A DNA stretch of 64,000 bases from Alopecurus myosuroides (lineage: Eukaryota > Streptophyta > Magnoliopsida > Poales > Poaceae): assembly GCA_028641055.1 (NCBI GenBank), contig CM054062.1, forward strand, positions 277,347,710-277,411,709. The letters are read 5' to 3'. A program made the translations under genes and the position numbers. The notes under the pieces were generated by a model that was given only the letters and a program-made list of their open reading frames with translations, ran no database searches and was not told the origin of the DNA. Positions 54,584 through 64,000 of the stretch are shown one piece after another (positions within the stretch are counted from its first letter, which is position 1; every line of letters starts with the position of its first letter).

Positions 54584-56162
54584 TGATGGTGCAGATCTTA
54601 CACTCGTTGGGATACCCCAAGAGGAGGGTGTGAAGAGCACGGCGGTAGGAAGCTTTCCACTTAGTTAAGAACCCGAGTTATCAATCCAGTAGGAGAAAGA
54701 GGACCTTCGGAAGGTTGATGCCACTGACGGTGATGCTGGCGCTTCAGCGGTGTCAGCAACAATGTGGAACCTGCACACAACTCAACCAAAATACTTTGCC
54801 CCAACGGTACAGTGAGGTTGTCAATCTCACCGGTCTTGCTGAAAACAAAGATTAGACGTATAGTGTGGAAGAAGAGTGTATGCTTGTAGAAAGTAAAGAA
54901 AGCAGTAAATTGTTGTGGTTTGTTTAACAGTGTGGAAAATGGACCGGGGTTCATAGTTTCACTAGTGGTGTCTCTGCATAAAAGATAGCATGCTGGGTGA
55001 ACAAATTACAGCTGGGCAATTGACAAATAGAGGTTGCACCGTAGTGCACAATATTACATGAAGATTACTATGCTATTTAGTGCCGGCATTACAACAAGAT
55101 ACATAGACTGACATCCATCTGCATCTATGACTAATAATCCACCCCCATGTTATCATCCGAACCCCCTTAGGTATTAAGTTGCAAGCAACAGATAATTGCA
55201 TTAAACAAAGTGTGTAATGTAAGGAATCATTATGCACGCGGGCACTCTCACCGCTGTTTTCTCCCTAATGGCAACAACACATCCTCCCCTTCATGTTTCT
55301 GTCACTCGAGCAAGGCAACAAGGAGGCATGAACCCACTATCGAGCATAAAAACTCCCTATGGGAGTCACTAGCAACTACTTGGCCAGAATAACCACTAGC
55401 AACGGAGAGCATGCAAGATCACAAATAACATATGCAAATAAAGACTATAATCAACTTGGCATAAGGTCAATATTCATCGGATCCCAGCAAACACAGCACA
55501 GAGAATTACATAAGATCAATCTCGATCATGATAGGGAGCTCATGAGATCTAAACATGGAGGCATATGAGGAGAAGACAACCATCTAGCTACAGCTACGAA
55601 CCCGTAGTCCAAGGATGAACTACTCACGCATCACTCCGGAGGTAGGCATGGTAATGTAGAAGCCTCCGGTGATGATCTCCTCTCCGGCAGGGTGCCGGAA
55701 ACATCTTCAAAACACCCTGATCTAGGGTTGACGGTGACGGCGGCTGCGGAATGTTTTTGGGGATTTTGATCAGGTGCCTAGGGTTTTCCATCCGGGGGGC
55801 TTAAATAGGCGAAAGGGCAAAGGCGGTGGAGGACGGGGGGCCCCACACCCATAGCTGGCGCGGCTAGGGGGGCGCGCCACCCTATGGTGTGGCCCCCTGC
55901 TGCCCCTCTTCGGTCTTCTGGATGCTTCCGGGGAAAATAGGACTTTCAGGCTTCGAATTTTCCAATTCCGAGAATATTTCCAGAACAACTTTTCTGAAAC
56001 TAAAAAAATAGCAGAAAACAGGGAACTGGCTCTGTGGCATCTTGTTAATAGGTTAGTCCAAAAAATCGATAAAAATGACATAAAGCAGCGAGAAAACATG
56101 TAGCAATTGGCATAATATCAACATGGAGCATCAGAAATTAGGGATACATTTATGACGTATCA
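54584..56162 (-). repeat. LTR shared between elements B and D (1579 bp)
   Basis: On the minus strand it runs from TGATACGTCATAAATG to CTGCACCATCA. Its left edge adjoins B's primer site and its right edge a purine-rich stretch of D. Only its first ~370 bp (element sense) resemble the B 3' LTR at 8192-9570. Its last ~530 bp match D's 5' LTR fragment (59829-60381) loosely, roughly 70-75 % by eye. Small ORFs at 54661-54954, 55210-55568 and 55770-56099 are LTR sequence. Confidence 0.78.
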
Positions 56163-57554
56163 TCTACCCCGACGGTAGCGCGTAAAAAAAACCATTCTGA
56201 TTGCTATTAGCAAAGGAAGTCATATACCATTACACTATCAATTGGTTTATTCGAGTGTGGCACAGTTTCAAGATTTTAGCCCAACCATTAATTGTTTTTA
56301 ATTTAATGAACCATCAGGTTTACCAAGCATATTAATATATCAAAACAACATAAAATATTCAAGCAAATTAGTTTAATGATCTACAAGAGTATGCAAGTCT
56401 TTTCCAATATATCATCTACCACATGTAGCATTTTCTATTTCCTTCAAACAGCATTCAATATATATTTCAACACAAAATCTCCAACTAATATATAATAAAC
56501 CAAGAGAGTACTAACACTACTCTACTAGAACAAACAACTCTGAATAAGAGACGCATGAAAAACTGGAGCTAAAAGGATTTGTAGCAGCTAGAAGAAAAAC
56601 TAAGAATACGAGCATGATAAAGAAACGAGTATTCATATGAAAAAGCGAAGCGTGTCTCTATCCCACACAAGAATGCTGGGTTCCAACTATGTTTATTGCA
56701 GCAAGGAAAACAAAATAAAACAAAACAAAAAATAAACAGATGCTCCAAGTAAAGTGCATATGATGTGACCGAATAAAAATATTGTTTCACTAGAAGTGAC
56801 ATGATAAATTGCTGATGAAGAAGAGGATGCCTTGGGTATCCCCAAGATTAGACTCTTGAGTCTTCTTGGAATTTGCTGGGATAAAACACGGGGTCATCCC
56901 CAAGCTTTGGCTTTTCACTCTTCTTAATCACATTATATCACCCTCTTCTCTTGACCCTTGATGACTTCCTTCACACCAAACTCAAAGTAATTCTCATTAG
57001 AGGGTTTGTGAACAATAAAAAATTCACATGTTCTCCTTGGACAGAAGCATTATTAATACTTTTTAAACATTAGCTACAGCCACTTATGTTTTGTGGAGCA
57101 AATAAATCCACTTGACGTAGTAAAAGAGAGAATGCAAGTAAAAAGGCAGAATCTGTGAAAACCAGAACAGTCTGTAAAGATGATTTTTTTTTGGATCACT
57201 TACATTGCTCAAATCGAAAAACGCAAAGCTAGAAAAAGTTTTGAAAATAGCTGAGGATAAAGCACAAAAATTCTCATGTCATTTTGATCTTTCTGTGAAT
57301 TTACACGAATTAATCGGTGGACAACAGAAATCTGTTTTCTGCGCAGAAATCCAAATATAACTTCAACTTTTCACTAGAGACTTTACTTGGCACAACAAAT
57401 GCGAGAAAATAAATATACAAAGGTGTTGCTACAGAAGTAAACAACACCTTGAATCAAATAAAACGCAAGAAAATAGTGCAAAAATAAAACCATGGGTTAT
57501 CTTCCAAGAAGTGCTTTCCTTTAACGCCTTTTAGCTAGACCCAGAAAACTAGAA
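56163..57554 (-). other. Element D non-coding region between protease and LTR
   Basis: About 1.4 kb, AT-rich, no coding signal. 56520-56960 is similar to 11200-11640 of element B (shared GGATGCCTTGGG and ATCCCCAAG context). The first bases give TCGGGGTAGA on the minus strand next to the LTR, a plausible polypurine tract. Confidence 0.65.
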
Positions 57555-57992
57555 TCAAGTATTTTCAAATGAAGAAGCATCCAAATTGTAACTTGTTCTA
57601 ATAATAGAATCAAAAGGAAACTTCATTATCTTCGGAGGAAAGTGTTCCATACCTTTCTTGAGTGGGAATTGATATTCAATATTCCCCTCTTTCATATCAA
57701 TAACAACACCAACAATTCTAGGAAAAGGTCTTCCCAAAACAATATGACAATAAGCATTGCATTCAATATTCATAACAATAAAATCAATGGGGAAAAGCTT
57801 ATTGTTAACCCTAATAAGAACATCATCAAGTCTCCCGAAAGGTTTCTGTCTAGCATTATCAGCAAGACGAATATCCATATAAAAGTGTTCCAAAAGTGGC
57901 AAATCAAGCATATCATAAAGTTTCTTAGGCATAACAGCGATACTAGCACCAAGATCACATAAATCATTACAATCAAAATCATTAATATTCAT
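57555..57992 (-). CDS. Element D aspartic protease region
   Basis: A 145-codon open stretch. CDLGASIAVMPKKLYDML is the active-site segment (DLG for DTG, as in B) and IVLGRPFPRIVGV the C-terminal motif. The frame is cut from its N-terminal extension (KHITNALMQIREEELK, 57989-58228) by a small frameshift near 58000. It is about 70-75 % similar to the B protease by eye. Its role would be Gag maturation. Confidence 0.72.
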   Translation of the reverse strand: MNINDFDCNDLCDLGASIAVMPKKLYDMLDLPLLEHFYMDIRLADNARQKPFGRLDDVLIRVNNKLFPIDFIVMNIECNAYCHIVLGRPFPRIVGVVIDMKEGNIEYQFPLKKGMEHFPPKIMKFPFDSIIRTSYNLDASSFENT

Positions 57993-58231
57993 TTTAATGA
58001 TGGGTTCCCAACCATCATCAACTTCCTAGGGACAGAGGCTTCACGTTTTAATTCTTCTTCTCTAATTTGCATGAGAGCATTTGTAATATGTTTTGTGAAA
58101 GCCATATTCATAGTACTAGCATTAGGACTACTAGCAAGTTTTTTTAGGAACATAATTACTTCAGATATATTGAAATCATCAAAATCAAGATCATTTTTAT
58201 CAAAGGTAATGCGACCATTGTCTCCCATATT

Positions 58232-59632
58232 TCAAAAAAAATGAGCACTTTTATCAGGAACATTTTCAGTGGTTTCAGACAATTTTAAATGTTTAACAAA
58301 AGAAGTGGAGGTATTTACAACACCAATTACTTTACCATTAATAGTAGAAGGTTTACTAGGATGAGAAGCTTTAGTTTTACTAGTGGTGGTAATAGTGCAA
58401 ACATTAGCTATATTATTCTTTCTAGCTATTTCATCTACTCTTTCCATCAAGCATGCAGTTCAGCTAACATCCTACATTTTTTATCAATTCTAACATGAAT
58501 GGAATTCAAAGTTTTGCTTTGTTTAACATCATGAGGCATAACCTTTATTTTAAGAAGATCAACATCAAGAGCAAGGCTATCAACTTTATAAGGAAGAACA
58601 TCAATTTTGCCAAATTTTCCTCAACGGATTTATTAAAAGCAGTTTGTGTACAAATAAAATTCTTAAGCATGTTTTCAAGATCAGAGGGTACACTTCTATT
58701 GTTGTTGTAGGAATTACCATAAGAGTTGGCATAACCATTACCATTATTAGAAGGATATGGCCTATAATTGTTGCTACCAAAATTATTCCTATAAGCATTG
58801 TTGTTGAAATTGTTATTTTTAATGAAGTTCACATCAGCATGCTCTTCTTGAGCAACAAAAGAGGATAAAGGAACATTGTTTGGATCAACATAAGTTTTAC
58901 TATTAACAAGCATAGACATAATAGCATCAAGCCTATCGCTCAAGGAAGAGGTTTCTTCAGAATTTACCTTCTTACCTGGTGGAGCTCTCTCAGTGTGCCA
59001 TTCAGAATAATTCATCATTAAGAACCTTTGTTGCAGAGCCCAAAGTGATGGACATAAAGGTTCCTCCAGCAGCTGAATCGAGAAAGTTTCTTGAAGAAAA
59101 ATTCTAACCTGCATAAAAGGTTTGGATGATCATCCAAGTAGTCAATCCATGAGTGGGACAATTCTTTACTAAAGATTTCATTCTTTCCCAAGCTTTAGCA
59201 ACATGCTCATTATCAAGTTTCTTAAAATTCATAATGATACTTCTTAGAGATATAATCCTAGCAGGAGGATAGTATTTTCCAATGAAAGCATCTTTACATT
59301 TAGTCCATGAATCAATAATATTTTTAGGCAAAGATAGCAACCATTCTTTAGCTCTTCCTCTCAAAGAGAAAGAACAATTTCAGTTTAATAATATCTCCAT
59401 CTACATCCTTATATTTTTGCATCTCACAGAGTTTAACAAAATTATTAAGATGGGCAGCAACATCATCAGTACTAACACTAGAAAATTTCTCTCTCATAAC
59501 AAGATTTAACAGGGTAGGCTTAATATCATAAAAATCAGTAGTAGGAGCAGGTGGAGCAATCGGTGTGCTAATAAAATTATTGTTGTTTGTGCTAGTGAAG
59601 TCACACAACTTAGTGTTCTTAGGAGTACTCAT
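58232..59632 (-). pseudogene. Element D gag
   Basis: ATG 59632 (MSTPKNTKLCDFTSTNNNNF) opens the N-terminal part. A 2 bp deletion near 59375 shifts the frame just before the capsid core, which continues as RGRAKEWLLSLPKNIIDSW (59364-59104), with NCPTHGLTTWMIIQTFYAG. The following frame (59114-58545) holds an Asn-rich region like that of B (NNNFNNNAYRNNFGSNNY). A last stretch (58450-58232) is a Ser/Thr-rich linker toward protease. Several lesions inactivate it. Confidence 0.76.
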
Positions 59633-59800
59633 TTTAACAACATTAAAAACAGGATAAAAATAACAACTAGAATAAGAACTATTTTTGTGTGTGTTTTTGA
59701 TATAGAGAAGCAAACAAGATAAAATAAAATAAACTAAGCAAAACAAAAACAAAGTAAAGATATTGGAGGTGAGAGACTCCCCTTGCATATTTCCTCTTCC

Positions 59801-59818
59801 TCCCCGGCAACGGCGCCA
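59801..59818 (-). other. Element D primer binding site
   Basis: The minus strand reads TGGCGCCGTTGCCGGGGA, ten bases after the proposed LTR end. It fits a tRNA-Asp primer as used by Athila-like elements. The unusually large gap means the LTR edge is uncertain by several bases. Confidence 0.8.
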
Positions 59819-59828
59819 GAAAAAGTTT

Positions 59829-60381
59829 GATGGTGCAGGAACGTACTCGTTGGGAGACCCCAAGAGGAAGGTATGAAGAGCACAACAACAAGTTTTTGCC
59901 TCAGAAAGAAACCAAGGTTGAATCGACCAGTAGGAGAAAGTAATCAGTTCTGAAGGTTGAAGACAGCTGATGTTGGCAGGGCGCACTACCGGCTCAGCAG
60001 CAACGTTGAATCGCCCCAAGGAAGCAGTGAGGTTCTCAATTTCACCGGTTTTGCTCAAAACAAAGGATTAGACGTATTGTGTGGAAACCAGTACTTGTTT
60101 GCAGTAGATTAAAGAGAACAGTAATTGCAGTGAATGAGAGGAAAACAATGATTGAAGTAAAGAAAACAACAGTTGGAGTGGTTGTATTATCAGTGTAAAG
60201 AAATGGACCGGGGTCCACAGTTCACTAGTGGTGTCTCTCCAAAACAGATAGATAACATGCTGGGTAAACAAATTAAAGCTGGGCAATTAAAGGATATAAA
60301 GGTTGCACCGTAGTGCATATGCATGACATGATGATTACTATGTGATTCATGCGGGCATTACAATAAGATTCATAGACCGTT
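59829..60381 (-). repeat. Element D 5' LTR, fragment
   Basis: 553 bp matching 54584 to about 55110 at a moderate level. The match ends at CATAGACCG. The missing ~1 kb would include the LTR start and promoter. Confidence 0.72.
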
Positions 60382-60793
60382 ATTGACGAGGACATCCCTA
60401 GCTCTTCACCTATTTTTACACATGAGGATGCTCCAATACAAGCTAATGAAGTAAGGATTGGTCCAATGAAAAGATCAAGAACCAAGCTATTACAACAACA
60501 GGTGAATTCACTCCTACTTGAGTATAATGTTTATAATTGTGAGAACTTTATACTACCTAAATCCATGCACTTATGTATTCTCAGATTTATTGATAACACA
60601 AGCATGAATGGAGGATATCATGGAGAGGAGATACACAAGGATGAAGATGGACTAGAAGAGGAGATGGAGCAAGTTCTAGCATGGAGAAAACAAGAAATAA
60701 CAATTGTTATGCATAACAACAATTGTTATTATGATGATGACAAGGGGATGGTGCCTCCACAAGCTCAAATGCACTTAGTAGAAATCCTAACAA
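60382..60793 (+). pseudogene. Chromovirus-like pol C-terminal tail (upstream of I's LTR)
   Basis: The plus-strand frame, open through 60466-60793, reads MKRSRTKLLQQQVNSLLLEY and then ILPKSMHLCILRF. This is the typical end of plant Gypsy polyproteins (P-M/I-T-R-S/A-R-x-K-x-L-Q). The rest of pol is absent: the sequence starts abruptly at the junction with D. It lies directly before an LTR, where a complete pol would end, so it belongs to a second, mostly deleted copy of the I family. A palindrome, ATAACAATTGTTAT, sits at 60697-60710. Confidence 0.68.
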
Positions 60794-61289
60794 TGTTAGG
60801 TATGGTTTGTATACCATCTTGGCCGCACCCCATCATGGTGGGTCGGTTTGTATCCATTATGAGTCGGTTTGGGTTGTGTTCCCCCCAAACCAAGAGTCCT
60901 AGGTCGAGTAGGTTTGGTGCTTGCGCAAGGATACCCCCATTGTGGCCGCACCCCCTCTCTTAAATAGATAGGATCCGAGCCATAGCTCCTTATACTACGT
61001 TAAAACATTAAATCCTACACCTCTAGATTGAAACAGCTTGTAAGCCTTCATCTGGAACTTCATCTACAAACTTTACGTGTTACCCGCTGTTCCACTGGGA
61101 ATAAGAAGGTACAGGACCACTTGTAGTCGGTGGATTACTTGTGCAAGAGTGTGGAGTTGAGAATATCCTTGGGGTTGCTATCTTTTGCATTGGCATCAGG
61201 GATCAGCCGGGAGAGTTCTTAGTGGCGCACTAGTTATCATATTGAAGTTATCTGTGAGTTCACTAAGAAGATTGGGCCACCCCTTATCA
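60794..61289 (+). repeat. Element I LTR (496 bp)
   Basis: TGTTAGGTATGG...CCCTTATCA, directly before an iMet-type primer site. A TATA-like TTAAATAGATAGG lies at 60960-60972. The short LTR is typical of chromovirus or other compact Gypsy families. The partner LTR is outside the window. Confidence 0.72.
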
Positions 61290-61292
61290 TCT

Positions 61293-61302
61293 TGGTATCA
61301 GA
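61293..61302 (+). other. Element I primer binding site
   Basis: TGGTATCAGA, three bases after the LTR end TTATCA. Ten bases match the iMet tRNA complement, but the usual GC after them is TT. Confidence 0.75.
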
Positions 61303-62713
61303 TTTACATGTTGCCCCGGTGAGCTATCAAATTTCCCTTTAGATTTGAGTGTTTTATTGCCTATCCAGAAAATTGCCCCACAAAAATAGTTTAGTTCATT
61401 GCCATAGCCCTAGATAATCACCTTAGTTTCATTACTATAGTTGTTTTTGTGTTTGATTTTGTGTTTCTTTTTGTTTTTTTAGATTTCTTATTCTCGGCTA
61501 GGGTTATGGTTCTTTGTTTCCCTGGTCAAAATCCTATCAAAAAACCACAAAAATATCGAGTTCGGGTGTGTTTTCCTACTTCCAATCCGAGTTGCACTCA
61601 CAATCCTACCGCGGCACAAAAACCTATCAGTTTCGCTGCCGCCACCGCCTACCGCTGCCGCCTCCTACTCGAACTCGGAAAACCATCGCATCACTGTTAC
61701 AAAATCCCGCCCGCGCCCGCACCACTCCTTACCACCGTATCCACCGCGCGTTGCCGCGACAGTGAATCTGCTCGAAACGTTGCCGCGCGCTGCTGTCCAC
61801 TGCCGCGCCCACGTAACGCCCGTAGCTGCTGTTTTCCGCTGTAACGCGCTTACCAACTGCCTTATCGCACGCGCGCGCGCTGCCGTGGCAGGAAATTGAG
61901 CCGTTTTTGCTGCCGTCTGCTGAAAATTTCTGCCGTGAGCTTTGTGAGCTGTTTTTACTTAGTTTTTCTCTGTTTTGCTTTGTTATTTCCTGTTTTTATC
62001 ACTAGGACCAATACATCCATACTTTGTGAACCATAGCCACAGCCTTTCTACATCATTTTAATAGGAACTTGCCCACAAGTATAGCTATTTTGTGCTCTGA
62101 CAGGTTGCTCATTTTTCATCACCACCATTGTGTTCACTTGTTTATTGGTTCATATTGCTCCTAGTTGTGTTTAAGGCCATTAGAAAAATACAAAAAATAG
62201 AAAAAGAGTAAAAGTATAAAAAAAGAGAAAAGAGAAAAACAGAAAATTGCAAAGAGGCCATATTGATACTGTTGTTTATTAGTTGAGCTTGCCATTGTGA
62301 CACTTGGTTTTTCATTGAGCAATCTTGTGCCTGTCAATTAAGATCTTAGCTAGTGACTTTCTAGTGCATTGCAAAATCTCATCCATATATTTGCTTTGCC
62401 ACATTTGTCTCCATTATTGTGTGAGTTTCCTTGGGTATTTTTACATCTTCACAAAGACAGAAAATAGGACTTGTTACTTTGGTGATTGTTAGGTATCCAT
62501 ACCAAGCCCCACTAAATAACCTTGTTTGCTTTTGTGAGAGTTAAAAACCTGGGTATTCTCTTCTTCACATCAAAGTACATTAATTGCCTCTACTTGTGGT
62601 AAGTATTTCTATTCACTTTGGAAGGGTAAGATAACCTATTGTCTTGCTAGATTTTGAGTGAGTTGTGAGAGAACACCACAACCTATACTTGTTTCTATTT
62701 CACTAACCTACTA
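61303..62713 (+). other. Element I leader, non-coding, with CTGCCG-rich segment
   Basis: About 1.4 kb before the gag ATG. 61610-61930 is GC-rich with many TGCCG/CTGCCG copies and an alternating CGCACGCGCGCGCGC run (about 61868-61882). The rest is T-rich. ORFs at 61449-61856 lie in this segment and lack recognisable motifs. Confidence 0.6.
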
Positions 62714-64000
62714 ATGGATCTTTCTAGTGATGACCTTGTGCAGCAAAAGAAGGACCATAAGGAGGGAGTAAATTGGAGGGAGTATGAGGCCCTAAGAGAT
62801 TTATTGACAAATCAAATGAGAGACAATCATAAAGATCTCAAGGAATATGTGGGTGATGCATGTGATCCTTTATATAAAGCTTTCCAAGCAATGGAAACCA
62901 AGATGGAGGAGACACATAAATTGGCCAAAAACAACAATGTGCAAGTACAAACAATTCAAGATTCTCTTGCTACATTGACTACTACTCTTGCTGGTCTTCA
63001 AACATTGATTCAAGCAAGATTACCACCTATTGATGATGACAATGCTAGTGTCCATAGTGATGCAAATAATGGTTTTGAAGTCAATGATGAGGTGGATCCT
63101 GTTCATGGCCGTGGAGCTAGAGGAGAGAGAGGCCGTGGAGGATATCTAGGCCAAGCTAGGAGAGTGCCCCTCAATGTTGTTCCTGCAAATCATAGAGAGG
63201 ATGATGGTTTGGGTAAGCCCAAATTTTCTATACCATCTTTCAGCTTTGACACTATGGATGTGGAGGAATATTTGCTATGGGAACTGAAAATTGAGAAGCT
63301 ATGGAGATTGCATGAGTATATTGAGGATAGAAAATTCAAATTGGCATCTTCTGAGTTTGATGGATATGCTCTTAGATGGTGGGATACTACTGTGAGAAAG
63401 AGACAAGAAGATGGTGAATTTCCCATTATTACTTGGAACACCATGAAGAGAGTCATGAGGGACAGATTTGTACCACCCAATTACATAAGGCAACAATTTG
63501 ATCAATTGCAACAATTGAGGCAAGGTACTATGACTGTTGATGCTTATTGTCAAGAGATGGAATTAATCATGCAAAGGGCACGCGTGATAGAGCAATTGGA
63601 GCAAACAATGCAAAGGTTTCTTTCAGGTTTGAATTATAAAATCAAGGGCATTGTTAGGCATCACCAATATCATGATATGCATGAATTACTACATAATGCT
63701 AGGGAGGCTGAAGCACATATTATTGAGGAGGAAAAAATTACTTCAAGAACAAGAGCAAGGTTTCCTTTGAGATCATCTACTATGCCTACTCCACCACCTC
63801 CAACTTCAGCTATTCGAGGTACATCATCATCCAAGGCCGAGCCCACTTCTTCTATTACTAGAAAATCATCACAACCAGCTCCTAGTACCACGGGTTCAAG
63901 TGCTTCTACTACAAGAAATAGAGATATTACATGTCATACATGTGGAGGAAAGGGGCACTTCAAGAGGGATTGTCCAAATACAAAGGTGATGATTATCAAT
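62714..64000 (+). CDS. Element I gag (open to window end)
   Basis: ATG 62714 (MDLSSDDLVQQKKDHKEGVN) opens a frame without a stop to 64000, 429 codons. An N-terminal helical part is followed by an Arg/Gly-rich linker (GRGARGERGRGGYLGQARR). The Gag capsid domain follows: FSFDTMDVEEYLLWELKIEK, ALRWWDT, TWNTMKRVMRDRFVPPNYIR, QLRQGTMTVDAYCQEME and RFLSGLNYKIKGIV. A Ser/Thr/Pro-rich linker leads to a perfect CCHC zinc knuckle, CHTCGGKGHFKRDC (63932-63973). The order and the ALRWW motif fit plant chromovirus-like Gypsy Gag. Protease and RT should follow beyond the window. The intact frame suggests a young or selectively maintained copy. Confidence 0.92.
   Translation, partial: MDLSSDDLVQQKKDHKEGVNWREYEALRDLLTNQMRDNHKDLKEYVGDACDPLYKAFQAMETKMEETHKLAKNNNVQVQTIQDSLATLTTTLAGLQTLIQARLPPIDDDNASVHSDANNGFEVNDEVDPVHGRGARGERGRGGYLGQARRVPLNVVPANHREDDGLGKPKFSIPSFSFDTMDVEEYLLWELKIEKLWRLHEYIEDRKFKLASSEFDGYALRWWDTTVRKRQEDGEFPIITWNTMKRVMRDRFVPPNYIRQQFDQLQQLRQGTMTVDAYCQEMELIMQRARVIEQLEQTMQRFLSGLNYKIKGIVRHHQYHDMHELLHNAREAEAHIIEEEKITSRTRARFPLRSSTMPTPPPPTSAIRGTSSSKAEPTSSITRKSSQPAPSTTGSSASTTRNRDITCHTCGGKGHFKRDCPNTKVMIIN

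Larger units (their letters stand above)
54151..56162 (-). mobile_element. Element B, right part: gag N-terminus, primer site and LTR
   Basis: Continuation of B beyond E: gag N-terminus (54390-54156), leader, primer site (54555-54572) and an LTR (54584-56162). The gag frame joins that at 14185 exactly when one ATCTC copy is removed. The LTR is also bordered on its right by the interior of element D, so it may serve as the 5' LTR of B and the 3' LTR of D at once. Confidence 0.78.
56163..60381 (-). mobile_element. Element D: Gypsy gag-protease retrotransposon, minus strand, truncated
   Basis: In element sense: fragment of a 5' LTR (60381-59829), primer site, leader, gag, protease, non-coding tail, and the LTR shared with B. 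The structure parallels B and it is also without reverse transcriptase and integrase. The 5' LTR is cut after about 553 bp, where chromovirus-like sequence (element I) begins without a target duplication. A deletion or recombination joined the two. Confidence 0.75.
60794..64000 (+). mobile_element. Element I: Gypsy (chromovirus-like) retrotransposon, 5' part
   Basis: LTR, primer site, 1.4 kb leader and an intact gag reading frame that runs off the window. It is the only gag of the window without any visible lesion. The pol tail upstream of its LTR suggests a tandem arrangement of two copies sharing one LTR. Confidence 0.75.

Noticed and set aside
8187..60403. GACAT at 8187-8191 and at 60397-60401 as a target duplication of the whole B/D complex
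   Set aside because: The right GACAT lies inside pol-tail sequence, several bases beyond the truncated LTR, and is not adjacent to an LTR end; probably chance.

Overview
The window reads as intergenic heterochromatin of a large-genome grass, most likely of the wheat/barley tribe (Triticeae). Essentially all of it is LTR retrotransposons nested inside one another, in styles common in that tribe: gag-protease-only Gypsy elements with TGATACGTC-type LTRs, Copia elements with iMet primer sites, a Gypsy element carrying an antisense gene, and LTRs of about 5 kb. I see no host gene, rRNA, tRNA or CRISPR array. The organism is inferred from element style only.

Layout. (A) 1-7936, minus: a Copia element whose 3' LTR runs off the window; its interior is decayed. 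7937-8191 is a short GC-rich LTR-like remnant. (B) 8192-14190 plus 54151-56162, minus: a Gypsy element coding only gag and protease, split in gag by a ~40 kb insertion. (E) 14191-54150, plus: that insertion, a Gypsy element with 880/881 bp LTRs and a 5 bp target duplication ATCTC. Without its passengers E is about 15.4 kb, with gag-protease-RT-RNase H-second RNase H-integrase and, between pol and the 3' LTR, a multi-exon gene on the opposite strand. (F) 17101-35788, plus: a Copia element inserted in E's gag (two 1330 bp LTRs, target duplication TGCCG). (G) 21346-32073, minus: an element with ~4.7 kb LTRs and a 1.26 kb non-coding interior, inserted in F's integrase (target duplication AGTAG). 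(H) 44896-50716, plus: a 5.8 kb apparent solo LTR inserted in E's antisense gene. (D) 56163 to about 60381, minus: a second gag-protease Gypsy element joined to the B-type LTR and truncated on the right. (I) 60382-64000, plus: the tail of a chromovirus-like pol, then a 496 bp LTR, primer site and an open gag that runs off the end.

Nesting order agrees with LTR pair divergence counted by eye: E about 5-6 %, F about 1 %, G about 0.1 %. E's gag-pol is broken mostly by C-to-T type stop codons. F has two stops and one frameshift. G codes for nothing. A, B and D lack a usable reverse transcriptase and would have needed enzymes from other elements.

The most interesting object is the antisense gene of E. 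It has its own TATA and CCAAT boxes, nine exons whose phases fit across the splice sites that can be tested, an N-terminal domain like the 'putative gypsy type transposon' (Transposase_28) family, a basic stretch, a long acidic/proline-rich region and coiled coils. It converges tail-to-tail with pol.
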